A stretch of 35,755 nucleotides of DNA from Fimbriimonas sp. (GTDB lineage Bacteria > Armatimonadota > Fimbriimonadia > Fimbriimonadales > Fimbriimonadaceae). The translations under genes and the position numbers were made by a program. Every line of letters begins with the position of its first letter. Position 1 is the stretch's first letter. This document shows positions 25,019 through 33,588 of this stretch, piece after piece. A model generated the notes under the pieces. It had not been told where the DNA came from. It saw nothing but the letters and a program-made list of their open reading frames with translations, and did no database searches. The stretch covers positions 1 through 35,755 of the forward strand of contig JARLGV010000002.1 of assembly GCA_031292555.1 (NCBI GenBank). The letters run 5' to 3'.

Positions 25019-27775
25019 ATGATTCTTTCACTTCTCGCCGCTACTGCCGCTCTCGCCGTGGGCCAGGGCACTCCGCCATACGCAATCCAGGTTGCCCCGT
25101 TCACGGACGCCAAGTTGCCCGATGCCGCAATCCTCGCGATGGGCAGCGCCGCCTATCGGGAGGGTGGCACGGTGGGCGAGAACGTCGATGCGGCGACCCC
25201 GATTGAGCTGTCCGGGCTAAAGCTGAACCCGGTCGAGGGGATGATCGAGGTTTGGATTCGACCGCGATGGTCAGGCAACGACGGCCGCCGCCACCTGCTG
25301 TGGTCGACCGAAGAGGCGGCCGGTCGCCAACTCCTTTTGGAGAAGTCCGAACTCGGATTGCTTCGGGCTGTCATCAAAACGCCGGGCGGTCTCACCGTTT
25401 CAAGAGCCGATGTGTCTGGCTGGAAGCCGGGAACCTGGCATCATGTCGCCGTCGGCTGGACCAGCCACAACGGGGCCAACGTCGGACTGCCGCTATGGAT
25501 CGACCGCGTCGCGGTGGACGGGCAGATCACGACTCACGGCGTATGGACTGCCACCAGCTTGCCCTCGCACCTTACGCTGAGCGACGCCGAGTTCGACGAG
25601 TTGGTCGTGCGACCGAAACTCGACGCGGAAGGGGGATATGGCATGGTCGCATGCGTCTATCGGGACTACTTCCGAACCGCGCCGATCTCTTCGATCCGTA
25701 TCGACACGGGGGCGACTCAAGTGCCGTCCGACCCGCGCGCCGTGGCCGGCTACGCCAAGCAATTGGGGTTGTCGATCCTGAGTCAAGGAAAGTGGCAACC
25801 GGTCATCGAGAACGTCGTTCGATACAGCCAATGGGGGTACTTCGACGCCAGGCGACAGATCCAGTGGCGGTCTAGCAACGACAAGGTGGCGACAGTCGAC
25901 TCGGCGGGAAGGCTCAACGCGATTCGCGAAGGACACTGCACGATTTGGGCGACGTTCCACAACATCGAAGCCCAGTTTCCGCTGACCGTGATCTCGTCTG
26001 ACAAGCCGGATCTCGACGCGATCGGGATTGAGCTGCTGCCCCGATTCCGAAGCGATGCCGTCGCCGATCGCTTGCGACCAGGCGATTCGGTGAACGCTCA
26101 AGTTCGGATCGGCAACTTCGGGCTGGCTCCTCTCCCGGCTGGCGCCACAGTGCGGTTCTCGCTGATCCGCCGGCGTAACGGGGACTTCCACACTGCTCCA
26201 AAGGCGAAGCCGGATGCTGTATTCGAGCAAACGATCGGCGAGCTCAAACCGGGCAAGGAGACGGTTGCCGAATTCAAGTGGAGTTACCCGGCGCAGTCAA
26301 CATGGATGAAGGTCGAACTCGATCCGGAGAACAAGGTGGACGAGTTGTGCAAGGCCAACAATACGATCGAGGAGTTGACCGACGCCCGGCCGATCCATAT
26401 GGGCTTCAACCCCCGCTACCGCCACGAGGAGTTCGACAAACACGAACTCAACCACATCGGATCGTTCAGCTACTACGATTGGGTGCGATCCGAGAAACTA
26501 CGCATGGACGTGATGCTGCGAGACGCCGTCTTCCCGACGACGAGCGAATTTGGAGTTCAGGAAGCGTATCGGATCGACAAGTTCACCGCCCTCGAGTCGA
26601 TCGCCTGGGACGACGAACCCTTCAACAAAGAGTCCACCATGTTTGACGGCGGCTATCCGGTCAACGAGAAGGTGGACCTGGCCAGCATCGACTGTGCGAT
26701 CATCCACGAACTCGGCCACACCGTCCTCAGCCAACCGGACCTCTACGGTTACGGCACGGTCGCAAAGAACGTGTTCGTCACTGACGACGAAGGCAAGCTC
26801 GTGGCGGGGACGCCGGAATTCCCGGTCGTTTCGGGGGATGACAATCTGCCCTCGCCGCCCGCAACGAACGTGCCGTGTGCGGCTGGCTACCCGTCGCTCA
26901 TGGACGGCTGCCAGTTGTGGCTTCCCTCCTCGATGGCCGGACACATCATGTACTACCGTGGGTATCGGCCCGACCGATTCTGGGGAACCCAAGGGCGTTT
27001 GGTGCCGACTCGCGCGAATTGGCTGCTGGTGTCCGACGCCTACGATCATCCCCTCAAGCAGGCCGCCGTGTACGTGTACCACGTCACCCAGGCGCCAGTC
27101 CAGGACAGCGGGGCCAAGTACTTCGCAGACCGGCCCAAGTTCGTCGGGCAGACCGACGACGAGGGTAGATCCATCTTTCCGAACGAAACCGACCAGGACT
27201 GGGACGATCCCAAGACGGACGAAGTCGAAGGAACGAGGAGCGTCGGGAACCCGTTCGGAACCGCCACGACGGATTCCGCGTTTACTCCCAACGTCTGGGA
27301 GGTTGAGGGCCTGCTGCTCGTGCGAGTCGTCTCCGGCAAGCACTCGGAATACCGGTTCATGGACCTGACCCAGTTCAACGACGAGTTCCTCGCCGGGCAT
27401 ACCGTTTGCGGGGTCTACCGTCTTCGAACGAGCCTCGAGCCGTCGCCAACTCCGACAGCGGTGGTCCGCAAGCCGATTCCAGACGCGATCCGCACCGTGA
27501 ACAAGGCGCCGGTGGCCGTCGCTCCCGCCGAGATCACCGTGAAGTGCGGCGAGACGTATACGATCGACGGGTCGAAGAGCTACGATCCCGAGGGTCAGCC
27601 GCTCATCTATCGTTGGAACGTCGGCGAGGGCTGGCTGCGGGGCAGCGTATCTCAGGCGGCGAAGCTGCAGTTGCGAGCGCCGGACAAGCCCCAGGAACTG
27701 TCATTCAAGTTCTGGGTGATCGACGGCATCCGGTGCAGTCAACCGGTTCAGATCAAGGTCCACGTCAAGTCGTAG
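25019..27775 (+). CDS. Secreted multidomain protein with M6-like zinc metallopeptidase motif, LamG and PKD-type domains
   Basis: A 918-residue exported protein. The signal peptide is MILSLLAATAALAVG. Residues about 40-210 resemble a LamG/concanavalin-like domain (EVWIRPRWSGNDGRRHLLWS, GTWHHVAVGW). Residues about 265-325 resemble a Big_2 domain (IQWRSSNDKVATVDSAGRL). Residues about 330-455 resemble CARDB (RLRPGDSVNAQVRIGNFGLAPL, ELDPENKVDELCKANNTIEEL). The central region has IIHELGHTVLSQPDLYGYGT with HELGH at 563-567, similar to the HExxH..G.PDLY pattern of M6 immune-inhibitor-A peptidases but with altered spacing. The last 90 residues look PKD-like (TYTIDGSKSYDPEGQPLIYRW). The start has no clear ribosome binding site. 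Peptidase activity is inferred from one motif only. Confidence 0.75.
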   Translation: MILSLLAATAALAVGQGTPPYAIQVAPFTDAKLPDAAILAMGSAAYREGGTVGENVDAATPIELSGLKLNPVEGMIEVWIRPRWSGNDGRRHLLWSTEEAAGRQLLLEKSELGLLRAVIKTPGGLTVSRADVSGWKPGTWHHVAVGWTSHNGANVGLPLWIDRVAVDGQITTHGVWTATSLPSHLTLSDAEFDELVVRPKLDAEGGYGMVACVYRDYFRTAPISSIRIDTGATQVPSDPRAVAGYAKQLGLSILSQGKWQPVIENVVRYSQWGYFDARRQIQWRSSNDKVATVDSAGRLNAIREGHCTIWATFHNIEAQFPLTVISSDKPDLDAIGIELLPRFRSDAVADRLRPGDSVNAQVRIGNFGLAPLPAGATVRFSLIRRRNGDFHTAPKAKPDAVFEQTIGELKPGKETVAEFKWSYPAQSTWMKVELDPENKVDELCKANNTIEELTDARPIHMGFNPRYRHEEFDKHELNHIGSFSYYDWVRSEKLRMDVMLRDAVFPTTSEFGVQEAYRIDKFTALESIAWDDEPFNKESTMFDGGYPVNEKVDLASIDCAIIHELGHTVLSQPDLYGYGTVAKNVFVTDDEGKLVAGTPEFPVVSGDDNLPSPPATNVPCAAGYPSLMDGCQLWLPSSMAGHIMYYRGYRPDRFWGTQGRLVPTRANWLLVSDAYDHPLKQAAVYVYHVTQAPVQDSGAKYFADRPKFVGQTDDEGRSIFPNETDQDWDDPKTDEVEGTRSVGNPFGTATTDSAFTPNVWEVEGLLLVRVVSGKHSEYRFMDLTQFNDEFLAGHTVCGVYRLRTSLEPSPTPTAVVRKPIPDAIRTVNKAPVAVAPAEITVKCGETYTIDGSKSYDPEGQPLIYRWNVGEGWLRGSVSQAAKLQLRAPDKPQELSFKFWVIDGIRCSQPVQIKVHVKS

Positions 27776-27797
27776 CGCGAGGTTTGGCGGCGTCAAG

Positions 27798-27803
27798 TAA
27801 GCT
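27798..27803 (+). promoter_or_regulatory. -10 box (TAAGCT) of the TIGR03790-like gene
   Basis: TAAGCT is followed by 6 nt and the GTG start at 27810. The transcript would begin at the initiator codon itself, in a 34-bp gap with no ribosome binding site. Confidence 0.45.
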
Positions 27804-27809
27804 CTCGCG

Positions 27810-30227
27810 GTGCAATTACGCTTGAGTTTGCCGGTGGCATTGTCCACGATTTGCCTGGGAATATTGGGCTCATCCAAAGCCGGCTTGGGGCCGGAGAACG
27901 TGGCGGTTGTTGTCAACGGCGATAGCTGGGCTTCGCTCACAGTCGCCAACGAGTACGCCCAGTTGAGAGGCATCCCCGCCAACAACTTCATCGTCCTGCA
28001 CGGCCTTTCCGCCGTAGAAACGACCGACGTCGACCACTTCCGCGCCGAAATCCTCGGGCCCGTCTTCAAAGCGATCGGGCAGCGGGGGCTCACCAATCAG
28101 ATCGACTGCGTCGCGTACAGCGTGGATATTCCGTACGCGGTGAACGTCACAAGCGACATGGCGGGAAGGAAGTTCTCCATGGTCATCACCGGGATGGCGT
28201 CCACCAACGGCCTGACCTACCTACACGAGTGGGTAGAGAAGAAAGACACCGACTATCTGCGCCTCGACATCAACCGATACGATCGGCGCACCCTCCCGCT
28301 GCCGATGGGTTCCGGCCTGAGCAAGGCCGAGAACGAGATCTTGGCGCAGGGCATGAGCCTCTACGAGCAGAAGCAGTACGTCAAAGCGGCCGAACTACTG
28401 AGTGGGCTGTTGACTCAGCAGAGAAGCGATCCCGATATCGCCTACAACCTGGCGTGCTGCCAAGCCTTGGCCGGCCAGCCCGACAAGGCGATGGACGCCC
28501 TCCGATCGGCGGTTGCTTCCGGTTGGAGGAACGCGTATCAATTGACCTCGGACCCCGACCTCGTCTCCCTTGCGAAGCGCGACGACCTCAAGCAGTTGAT
28601 CGAAAGGGTGAAGGCGATGCCGGTTCGCGTGCAACCGGGCGTCCCGTTCCGATCGCGGTACGCTTGGAGCCCTTCCGGCGAGCCGGCATCCAGCGGACCG
28701 CACTACATGCTGTCGACCTTCCTCGGCGTCACGGCAGGGCGAGGCAATTCGGTCAAAGAGGTTCTCGATTGCCTCCAGCGATCCGCCGCCGCCGATGGAA
28801 CCATGCCCAAAGGCACGATCTACTTCCCCAAGAACGGAGACGTTCGCTCGACGACCCGCCAGTGGGCGTTCAAGGCAGCGGCGGATGAGCTCAAGCAGAT
28901 GGGCGTGAACGCAATCGTCGAGGATGGCGTCCTTCCTCAAAACCGCTCCGACGTCGCAGGGGCAACGATCGGCATCTCCGACTTCGACTGGAAAGGCTCC
29001 AAGAGCACGGTGCTGCCCGGGGCGATCATCGAGCACCTGACCAGCTTCGGCGGCATCATTTCGGAGCGGGCGGGCCAATCTCCGTGTACCGACTTCATCC
29101 GCGCCGGCGCATCCGGGTCGTCGGGCACCGTCACCGAGCCCTACGCGCTCCAGCAGAAGTTCCCCACCGCCTTTATTCACGTGCAGTACGCGCAGGGGTT
29201 CACCCTGGCGGAGTCGTTCTATCAGTCGCTCTACGGGCCATATCAGCTTCTCGTGATCGGCGACCCTCTGTGCAAGCCTTGGTTCAAGCCCACCCGCTTT
29301 TCGCTGGCTGGCCTGTCCGACGGAGCGCCGATCAAAGGCAAGGTCATGCTGAGTCCCAAGGCTGCCGGAACCGCGGCGATTGCCGTCTTCGAGTTCTATG
29401 TAGACGGCAGGCTCTTGGCGACCGCCGCTCCCGGTACTCCGGTCGCGTTCGACACGCGGACGGTGCCGGATGGCGCCCACTCGATCTCGGTCGAAGCGAT
29501 CCTCAAAGGGACTTCGGCCGGCTGCAGCCGGTCGAGCGTGACCGTGCGAGTCATCAACCAGAAGCATGCGGTGTCGGCATCGGCTGAGAAGCCTGCCGGC
29601 TGGACGTTGGGCGAGCCGATCGCGGTCAAGGTGCGATGCGAAGGCGCGACGTCGATCGGCCTGATGCACCTCGGCCGGAGCGTCGGTTCGGTTTCCGGTG
29701 CTTCCGGAACGATCGAAGTGCCGACGATTTCGCTCGGAACGGGTATCTCGAATCTCGTCCCGGTCGCCCAGTTCGCGAGCGGGGCTTCGGCAGTAGGTTC
29801 GGCAATGACGGTTTCGGTCGCCCCTCCATCGGCCAACGCCGTCTCGGCAAGCGCTTCGCCTTCCGGCTTGACGCTTTCGGTCGATGGAGCCGCCCCGGTA
29901 ACGGTCAAAGACACGATCGACTGGGATTGGCTCGCCAAGCTCGCGCCGGGCGCGAGCCGCCATTTCACCCTCGTCGGGGATTTCGATGTTCCGGCCGCCG
30001 ACCTATATCAGGTCCAGGTTAAGACGAACACTGGCGCGTCCGTCGCCATCGACGGCGTCGGTCTAGCCCACTCGAACGACGAGTCCCAACAACTCGCGCC
30101 CGTCATGCTCTCTACTGGCCGGCACCGCCTAAAAGTGATCGGAATCACCCCCGCCAACCCCACCCTAGACATCCGCCTGGGCGCCGCCGGCGCCTTCCAC
30201 CTAACCGACGCCATGTTCAAGCATTAG
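27810..30227 (+). CDS. Secreted TIGR03790-like protein with inserted TPR segment
   Basis: An 805-residue exported protein starting at GTG. The signal peptide is MQLRLSLPVALSTICLGILG and a few more residues. The domain VAVVVNGDSWASLTVANEYA with LRGIPANNFIVLHGL matches the start of the TIGR03790 family, and its end is at YGPYQLLVIGDPLCKPWF near residue 485. Between them, residues about 170-265 form a helical TPR-like insert (EQKQYVKAAELLSGLL, DIAYNLACCQALAGQPDKAM, DPDLVSLAKRDDLKQL). The C-terminal 300 residues are Ig-like and beta-rich (FEFYVDGRLLATAAPG, VPDGAHSISVEAI). TIGR03790 proteins are of unknown function and typical of environmental bacteria with large secretomes. It follows the metallopeptidase-like gene by 34 bp. 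Confidence 0.75.
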   Translation: MQLRLSLPVALSTICLGILGSSKAGLGPENVAVVVNGDSWASLTVANEYAQLRGIPANNFIVLHGLSAVETTDVDHFRAEILGPVFKAIGQRGLTNQIDCVAYSVDIPYAVNVTSDMAGRKFSMVITGMASTNGLTYLHEWVEKKDTDYLRLDINRYDRRTLPLPMGSGLSKAENEILAQGMSLYEQKQYVKAAELLSGLLTQQRSDPDIAYNLACCQALAGQPDKAMDALRSAVASGWRNAYQLTSDPDLVSLAKRDDLKQLIERVKAMPVRVQPGVPFRSRYAWSPSGEPASSGPHYMLSTFLGVTAGRGNSVKEVLDCLQRSAAADGTMPKGTIYFPKNGDVRSTTRQWAFKAAADELKQMGVNAIVEDGVLPQNRSDVAGATIGISDFDWKGSKSTVLPGAIIEHLTSFGGIISERAGQSPCTDFIRAGASGSSGTVTEPYALQQKFPTAFIHVQYAQGFTLAESFYQSLYGPYQLLVIGDPLCKPWFKPTRFSLAGLSDGAPIKGKVMLSPKAAGTAAIAVFEFYVDGRLLATAAPGTPVAFDTRTVPDGAHSISVEAILKGTSAGCSRSSVTVRVINQKHAVSASAEKPAGWTLGEPIAVKVRCEGATSIGLMHLGRSVGSVSGASGTIEVPTISLGTGISNLVPVAQFASGASAVGSAMTVSVAPPSANAVSASASPSGLTLSVDGAAPVTVKDTIDWDWLAKLAPGASRHFTLVGDFDVPAADLYQVQVKTNTGASVAIDGVGLAHSNDESQQLAPVMLSTGRHRLKVIGITPANPTLDIRLGAAGAFHLTDAMFKH

Positions 30228-30434
30228 CCGGGGTTCAGGGTGCGGGGTTCGGGGTTTTGTAGCCCTGAAAGGGCGGGACTCTGCCAGCCCAGTGGCGTCA
30301 GCCTGTCAACAACCACGTCTCCAGTGGACGTAGTGAGCAGGTGAATTCGACCCCAGCAGGGGTCGGATCGCGATCGCGCCACTGTGCTGGCAGGGGCTCG
30401 CCCCGTTGGGGCTGCTGATGCATCTCTGCCCCTA
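30228..30434. repeat. Structured REP-like intergenic element
   Basis: This 207-bp non-coding stretch has nested palindromes. The outer arms are 30279-30297 and 30377-30395, complementary over about 19 bp with a mismatch and a wobble. Inside are GCCCT-GAA-AGGGC near 30262 and GACCCC-AGCA-GGGGTC near 30349. The right edge has alternating GGGGC and GCCCC runs, and the left edge has short tandem GGGGTTC units. It sits between convergent genes, where mobile short repeats often lie. Only one copy is in the window, so repeat status is inference. Confidence 0.5.
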
Positions 30435-30478
30435 GAAACGGCAAGAAGCCCCTCGGATGAGGGGCTTCTTGCCGTTTC
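30435..30478. terminator. Bidirectional intrinsic terminator, 20-bp perfect stem
   Basis: Arms 30435-30454 and 30459-30478 are exact complements around the loop GGAT. The core is AAGAAGCCCCTC/GAGGGGCTTCTT, flanked by GAAAC and GTTTC. It lies between the convergent TIGR03790-like gene and the transhydrogenase genes and can terminate both. Confidence 0.85.
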
Positions 30479-30490
30479 AGGATGGAGAAT

Positions 30491-32266
30491 CTACTGGCTG
30501 GAGCCTAACTCTTTTACAAGGTCGCCGACGAACTTCTTGGCGTCGCCAAAAAGCATGAGGGTGTGATCCATCGTGTAGAGGGGGTTGTCGATGCCGGCGA
30601 AGCCGGCGGACATCGATCGCTTGATGACCATGACCGTGCGGGCCTTGTCGGTATCGATGATCGGCATGCCATAGATCGGGCTGGTGGGGTCGTTGCGGGC
30701 ATCCGGGTTCGTCACGTCGTTCGCGCCGATGACCAGCGCGACGTCGGTCTGAGGCATCTCCGGATTGATGTCGTCCATTTCAACCAACTTGTCGTACGGA
30801 ATATCCGCCTCGGCAAGAAGCACGTTCATGTGGCCGGGCATACGTCCCGCAACCGGGTGAATCGCGAACTGGACGTTCACACCCTTCTTGGTGAGAGCAT
30901 CGTACAACTCGCGAACCTTGTGCTGGGCCTGGGCGACGGCCATACCGTACCCCGGGACGATCACGACCGAAGTCGAGTTGCCGAGAATGGCAGCGGCCTC
31001 TTCGGCGCTTGCGCTCCGAATCGGCTTTTCCTCGCCAAGCGCCTTCCTCTCCTGCGGCTTGCCGAACGCGCCGAACAGAACGTTCGCGAACGACCGGTTC
31101 ATCGCCTTGCACATGATGATGCTGAGGATCAAACCGCTGGAGCCGTCGAGGGCGCCGGCGATGATCAGCATCGGGCTGTTCAAAACAAAACCCATCGCAC
31201 AGGCGGACAGACCGGCATAGGAGTTCAAGAGGGAGATGACGGTCGGCATGTCCGCGCCACCGATCGGGATGACCAAGAGAACACCGAACAGAAGCGCCAA
31301 GGAACAGAATCCGACGTACAGGGGCCAGGTCGTCGGGCTGGCGACAACGCCGCCGATGCAGACCACGGCAACCGCGAATAGCACGAGGTTAACCGCATTC
31401 TGCCCCTTGTAGGTGATCGGACGGCCGGGCAGAATCTCCGCGAGCTTTCCGAACGCGATGAGCGAACCGGTGAAGGTGACGAAGCCGAGGAGGACTTCGA
31501 AGCCGATGATGCCGACGGTGACATTGCTGATTGCGAGGTCGCCGGTTCTTCCGATTCCCAGGAAGTATTCGGACGTACCGACCAGGCCGGCGGCCAAACC
31601 GCCGAATGCGTGGGAGAACGCGGTTCGTTGCGGAACGGCGGTCATCGGAACAAGGGAGATCGGATAGCCGATGATGGCGCCAAGCGCGAGAGCGGCGGCG
31701 ATGTATCCGTAGGCGGGAGTGTGTCCCAGGCGGGTCAATTCGGGATCGTTCGAGAGCGCGAGCAGCGTGCCGCCGATCGCCATGAACATGGCGAGCTCAC
31801 CCGCGGCAACGCTCTTGCGAGCGGTCGTCGGGTGGTTCATCCATTTCAGCGACATCACGAATAGGCCGGAGGCGACCAGGTAGGTGAGGTCAGTCGTCCA
31901 TTGAGACTGAACGTCGACCGTCCCGGAGGCTAACGCCGCCAGCACGAAGACTGGGAAGATCACACCGTGAGCCGCCCCGGCGCCCGGTGTGCGCGTCTTG
32001 AACATCTTGAGCATTCGGTCGGTGATCAAGAAGCCGGAGACGACGTTCGTCATCGATGCGACGACCGCGATCGCGCCAAGGGTGATGGACAACGTATTCT
32101 CGGCCCGGCCGAGAATCGTCAACGAACCGACGAGCGAGATAGCCGAGATGGCGTTCGTCAGCGACATCAAGGGCGTGTGCAGCAGCGGAGACACACGGCG
32201 GATGACTTCGAGACCCAAGAAGGTCGCAAGCAGGAAAATAAACAGGTTGGAAAAAAGGGCACTCAT
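30491..32266 (-). CDS. pntB: NAD(P) transhydrogenase, fused PntAB-PntB (domains II and III)
   Basis: A 591-residue membrane protein of the proton-translocating transhydrogenase, which reduces NADP(+) with NADH using the proton gradient. Residues 1-105 match the short PntAB subunit (LFIFLLATFLGLEVIRRVSP, LHTPLMSLTNAISAISLVGS, NVVSGFLITDRMLKMFK). From about residue 115 the sequence is PntB: several membrane helices including MTAVPQRTAFSHAFGGLAAG. The NADP(H)-binding domain III then follows with VVIVPGYGMAVAQAQHKVRE, GRMPGHMNVLLAEADIPY and MIIKRSMSAGFAG-like VIKRSMSAGFAGIDNPLY. Its ATG overlaps the pntA stop by 1 nt (TAATG). In Rhodospirillum rubrum AB and B are separate, and in E. coli AB is joined to PntA, so this join is a different arrangement. 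Confidence 0.93.
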   Translation of the reverse strand: MSALFSNLFIFLLATFLGLEVIRRVSPLLHTPLMSLTNAISAISLVGSLTILGRAENTLSITLGAIAVVASMTNVVSGFLITDRMLKMFKTRTPGAGAAHGVIFPVFVLAALASGTVDVQSQWTTDLTYLVASGLFVMSLKWMNHPTTARKSVAAGELAMFMAIGGTLLALSNDPELTRLGHTPAYGYIAAALALGAIIGYPISLVPMTAVPQRTAFSHAFGGLAAGLVGTSEYFLGIGRTGDLAISNVTVGIIGFEVLLGFVTFTGSLIAFGKLAEILPGRPITYKGQNAVNLVLFAVAVVCIGGVVASPTTWPLYVGFCSLALLFGVLLVIPIGGADMPTVISLLNSYAGLSACAMGFVLNSPMLIIAGALDGSSGLILSIIMCKAMNRSFANVLFGAFGKPQERKALGEEKPIRSASAEEAAAILGNSTSVVIVPGYGMAVAQAQHKVRELYDALTKKGVNVQFAIHPVAGRMPGHMNVLLAEADIPYDKLVEMDDINPEMPQTDVALVIGANDVTNPDARNDPTSPIYGMPIIDTDKARTVMVIKRSMSAGFAGIDNPLYTMDHTLMLFGDAKKFVGDLVKELGSSQ

Positions 32267-33393
32267 TAGGAACCGGCCTCCCCTAAGCCGAGCTTCTGGC
32301 GAACTTGCGGATGAACGACTTCGCCATCCTTCGCGATCAACGAGCCCGAAACGATGGGATCCTCAAGATTCAGTGCCAATTGGCCGTCCTTGACCATGTT
32401 CAGGAGAAACGTCTGAATGTTCTTGCTGAATAGCTGACTTGCGTGGGTCGCCAGGTTCGACGACAGATTGACCGGACCGCAAATCTTGACGCCGTTATGC
32501 ACGATCGTCTTCCCTGCTTCGGTCAGCTCGCAGTTTCCGCCGCGCTCGGCGGCGATATCAACGATCACCGAGCCGGGAGCCATGCGCTCGGCCATAGCCG
32601 TAGTGATCAGGATCGGCGCTTTCATGCCGGGGATCGCCGCCGTCGTGACGACGAGATCCATTTCCGCAAGCACGTCTCCAAGGAGTTGGCGCTGCTTCGC
32701 GTAGAACTCTTCGCCCATCGCCTTGGCGTATCCTCCGGCCGTTTGGGAGTCGCCCGTTTCCAGAGGCAGCTCGACGAATCGAGCGCCCAAGCTCTCAACC
32801 TGCTCTTTCACAACCGGACGCACGTCGTATGCGGCGACAACCGCACCAAGGCGCCGCGCGGTAGCGATCGCCTGCAAGCCGGCAACACCGGCTCCGAGAA
32901 TCAGAGCTTTGGCGGGGGCCAGGGTTCCGGCCGCCGTCGTCATCATCGGCAGGATCTTCTTGAGTTCGGTCGATCCGATGAGAACCGAGAGATATCCGGC
33001 GAGGTTCGCCTGAGAGGAGAGCACGTCCATTGCCTGGGCGCGCGTCGTGCGCGGAACCATGTCGAGGGAGAAAATCGTCGCTCCCGTCGCGGCTGGCACT
33101 TCGGACGGAAGAGAAAGCGGATCGAATACCGCGATGCTCAACTGCCCCTTCTTTAGCGGGATCGTCGGGGGTCTGATCGAAACGAGCACATCGGCACGGT
33201 TCGCAATATCTTCCTTGGTTACGACTTCAGCGCCATTATCCTTGTACGCTTGATCCAGGATGCCTGCGGAAACTCCTGCGCCGGATTCCACCAGGACATC
33301 GAGCTTTGCCTTCTTGAGTGCGGCGACGCCAACAGGCACCAGCGCCACCCTTTGTTCGCCTGCGGCAACTTCACGCAACACGCCGACTATCAT
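32266..33393 (-). CDS. pntA: NAD(P) transhydrogenase subunit alpha, NAD-binding domain I (PntAA)
   Basis: A 375-residue soluble subunit that binds NAD(H) and hands hydride to domain III of the partner. It starts MIVGVLREVAAGEQRVALVP and has the Rossmann motif LILGAGVAGLQAIATARRLG with AAYDVRP near residue 190. The RQD-loop-type region KQRQLLGDVLAEMDLVVTTA and VIVDIAAERGGNCELTEAGK follow. There is no membrane segment at the C-terminus, unlike E. coli PntA, because that part is on the downstream protein. GGAGG at 33400-33404 lies 6 nt before the ATG, one of the strongest ribosome binding sites in the window. It is the first gene of a two-gene operon. Confidence 0.95.
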   Translation of the reverse strand: MIVGVLREVAAGEQRVALVPVGVAALKKAKLDVLVESGAGVSAGILDQAYKDNGAEVVTKEDIANRADVLVSIRPPTIPLKKGQLSIAVFDPLSLPSEVPAATGATIFSLDMVPRTTRAQAMDVLSSQANLAGYLSVLIGSTELKKILPMMTTAAGTLAPAKALILGAGVAGLQAIATARRLGAVVAAYDVRPVVKEQVESLGARFVELPLETGDSQTAGGYAKAMGEEFYAKQRQLLGDVLAEMDLVVTTAAIPGMKAPILITTAMAERMAPGSVIVDIAAERGGNCELTEAGKTIVHNGVKICGPVNLSSNLATHASQLFSKNIQTFLLNMVKDGQLALNLEDPIVSGSLIAKDGEVVHPQVRQKLGLGEAGS

Positions 33394-33501
33394 ATATATC
33401 CTCCATCGTCAACCCCTCGTTGGGCTCCCGTCCGTCCACTCGGCTTCGAGTGAATTTTTGAAGCAGAAACTCAACGCATTTTGGACATCCGAGTCGGTTC
33501 A

Positions 33502-33510
33502 AGCATATCA
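33502..33510 (-). promoter_or_regulatory. Possible extended -10 promoter of pntA
   Basis: On the minus strand TGATATGCT fits an extended -10 element (TGnTATNNT), about 110 nt upstream of pntA. No good -35 is seen. The long leader would leave room for regulation. Low confidence. Confidence 0.3.
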
Positions 33511-33588
33511 CACCGCAAAAGACTATAAGTTCTTGCCTAAAAATAGAGTGCGACGAAGCACCCATTACTTTTGACTTATGCCACGAAA

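Noticed and set aside
28395-29963. Long minus-strand frame of 522 codons
   Set aside because: It is antisense to the TIGR03790-like gene, is Arg-rich and low in complexity, and matches no family; typical of GC-rich antisense frames.
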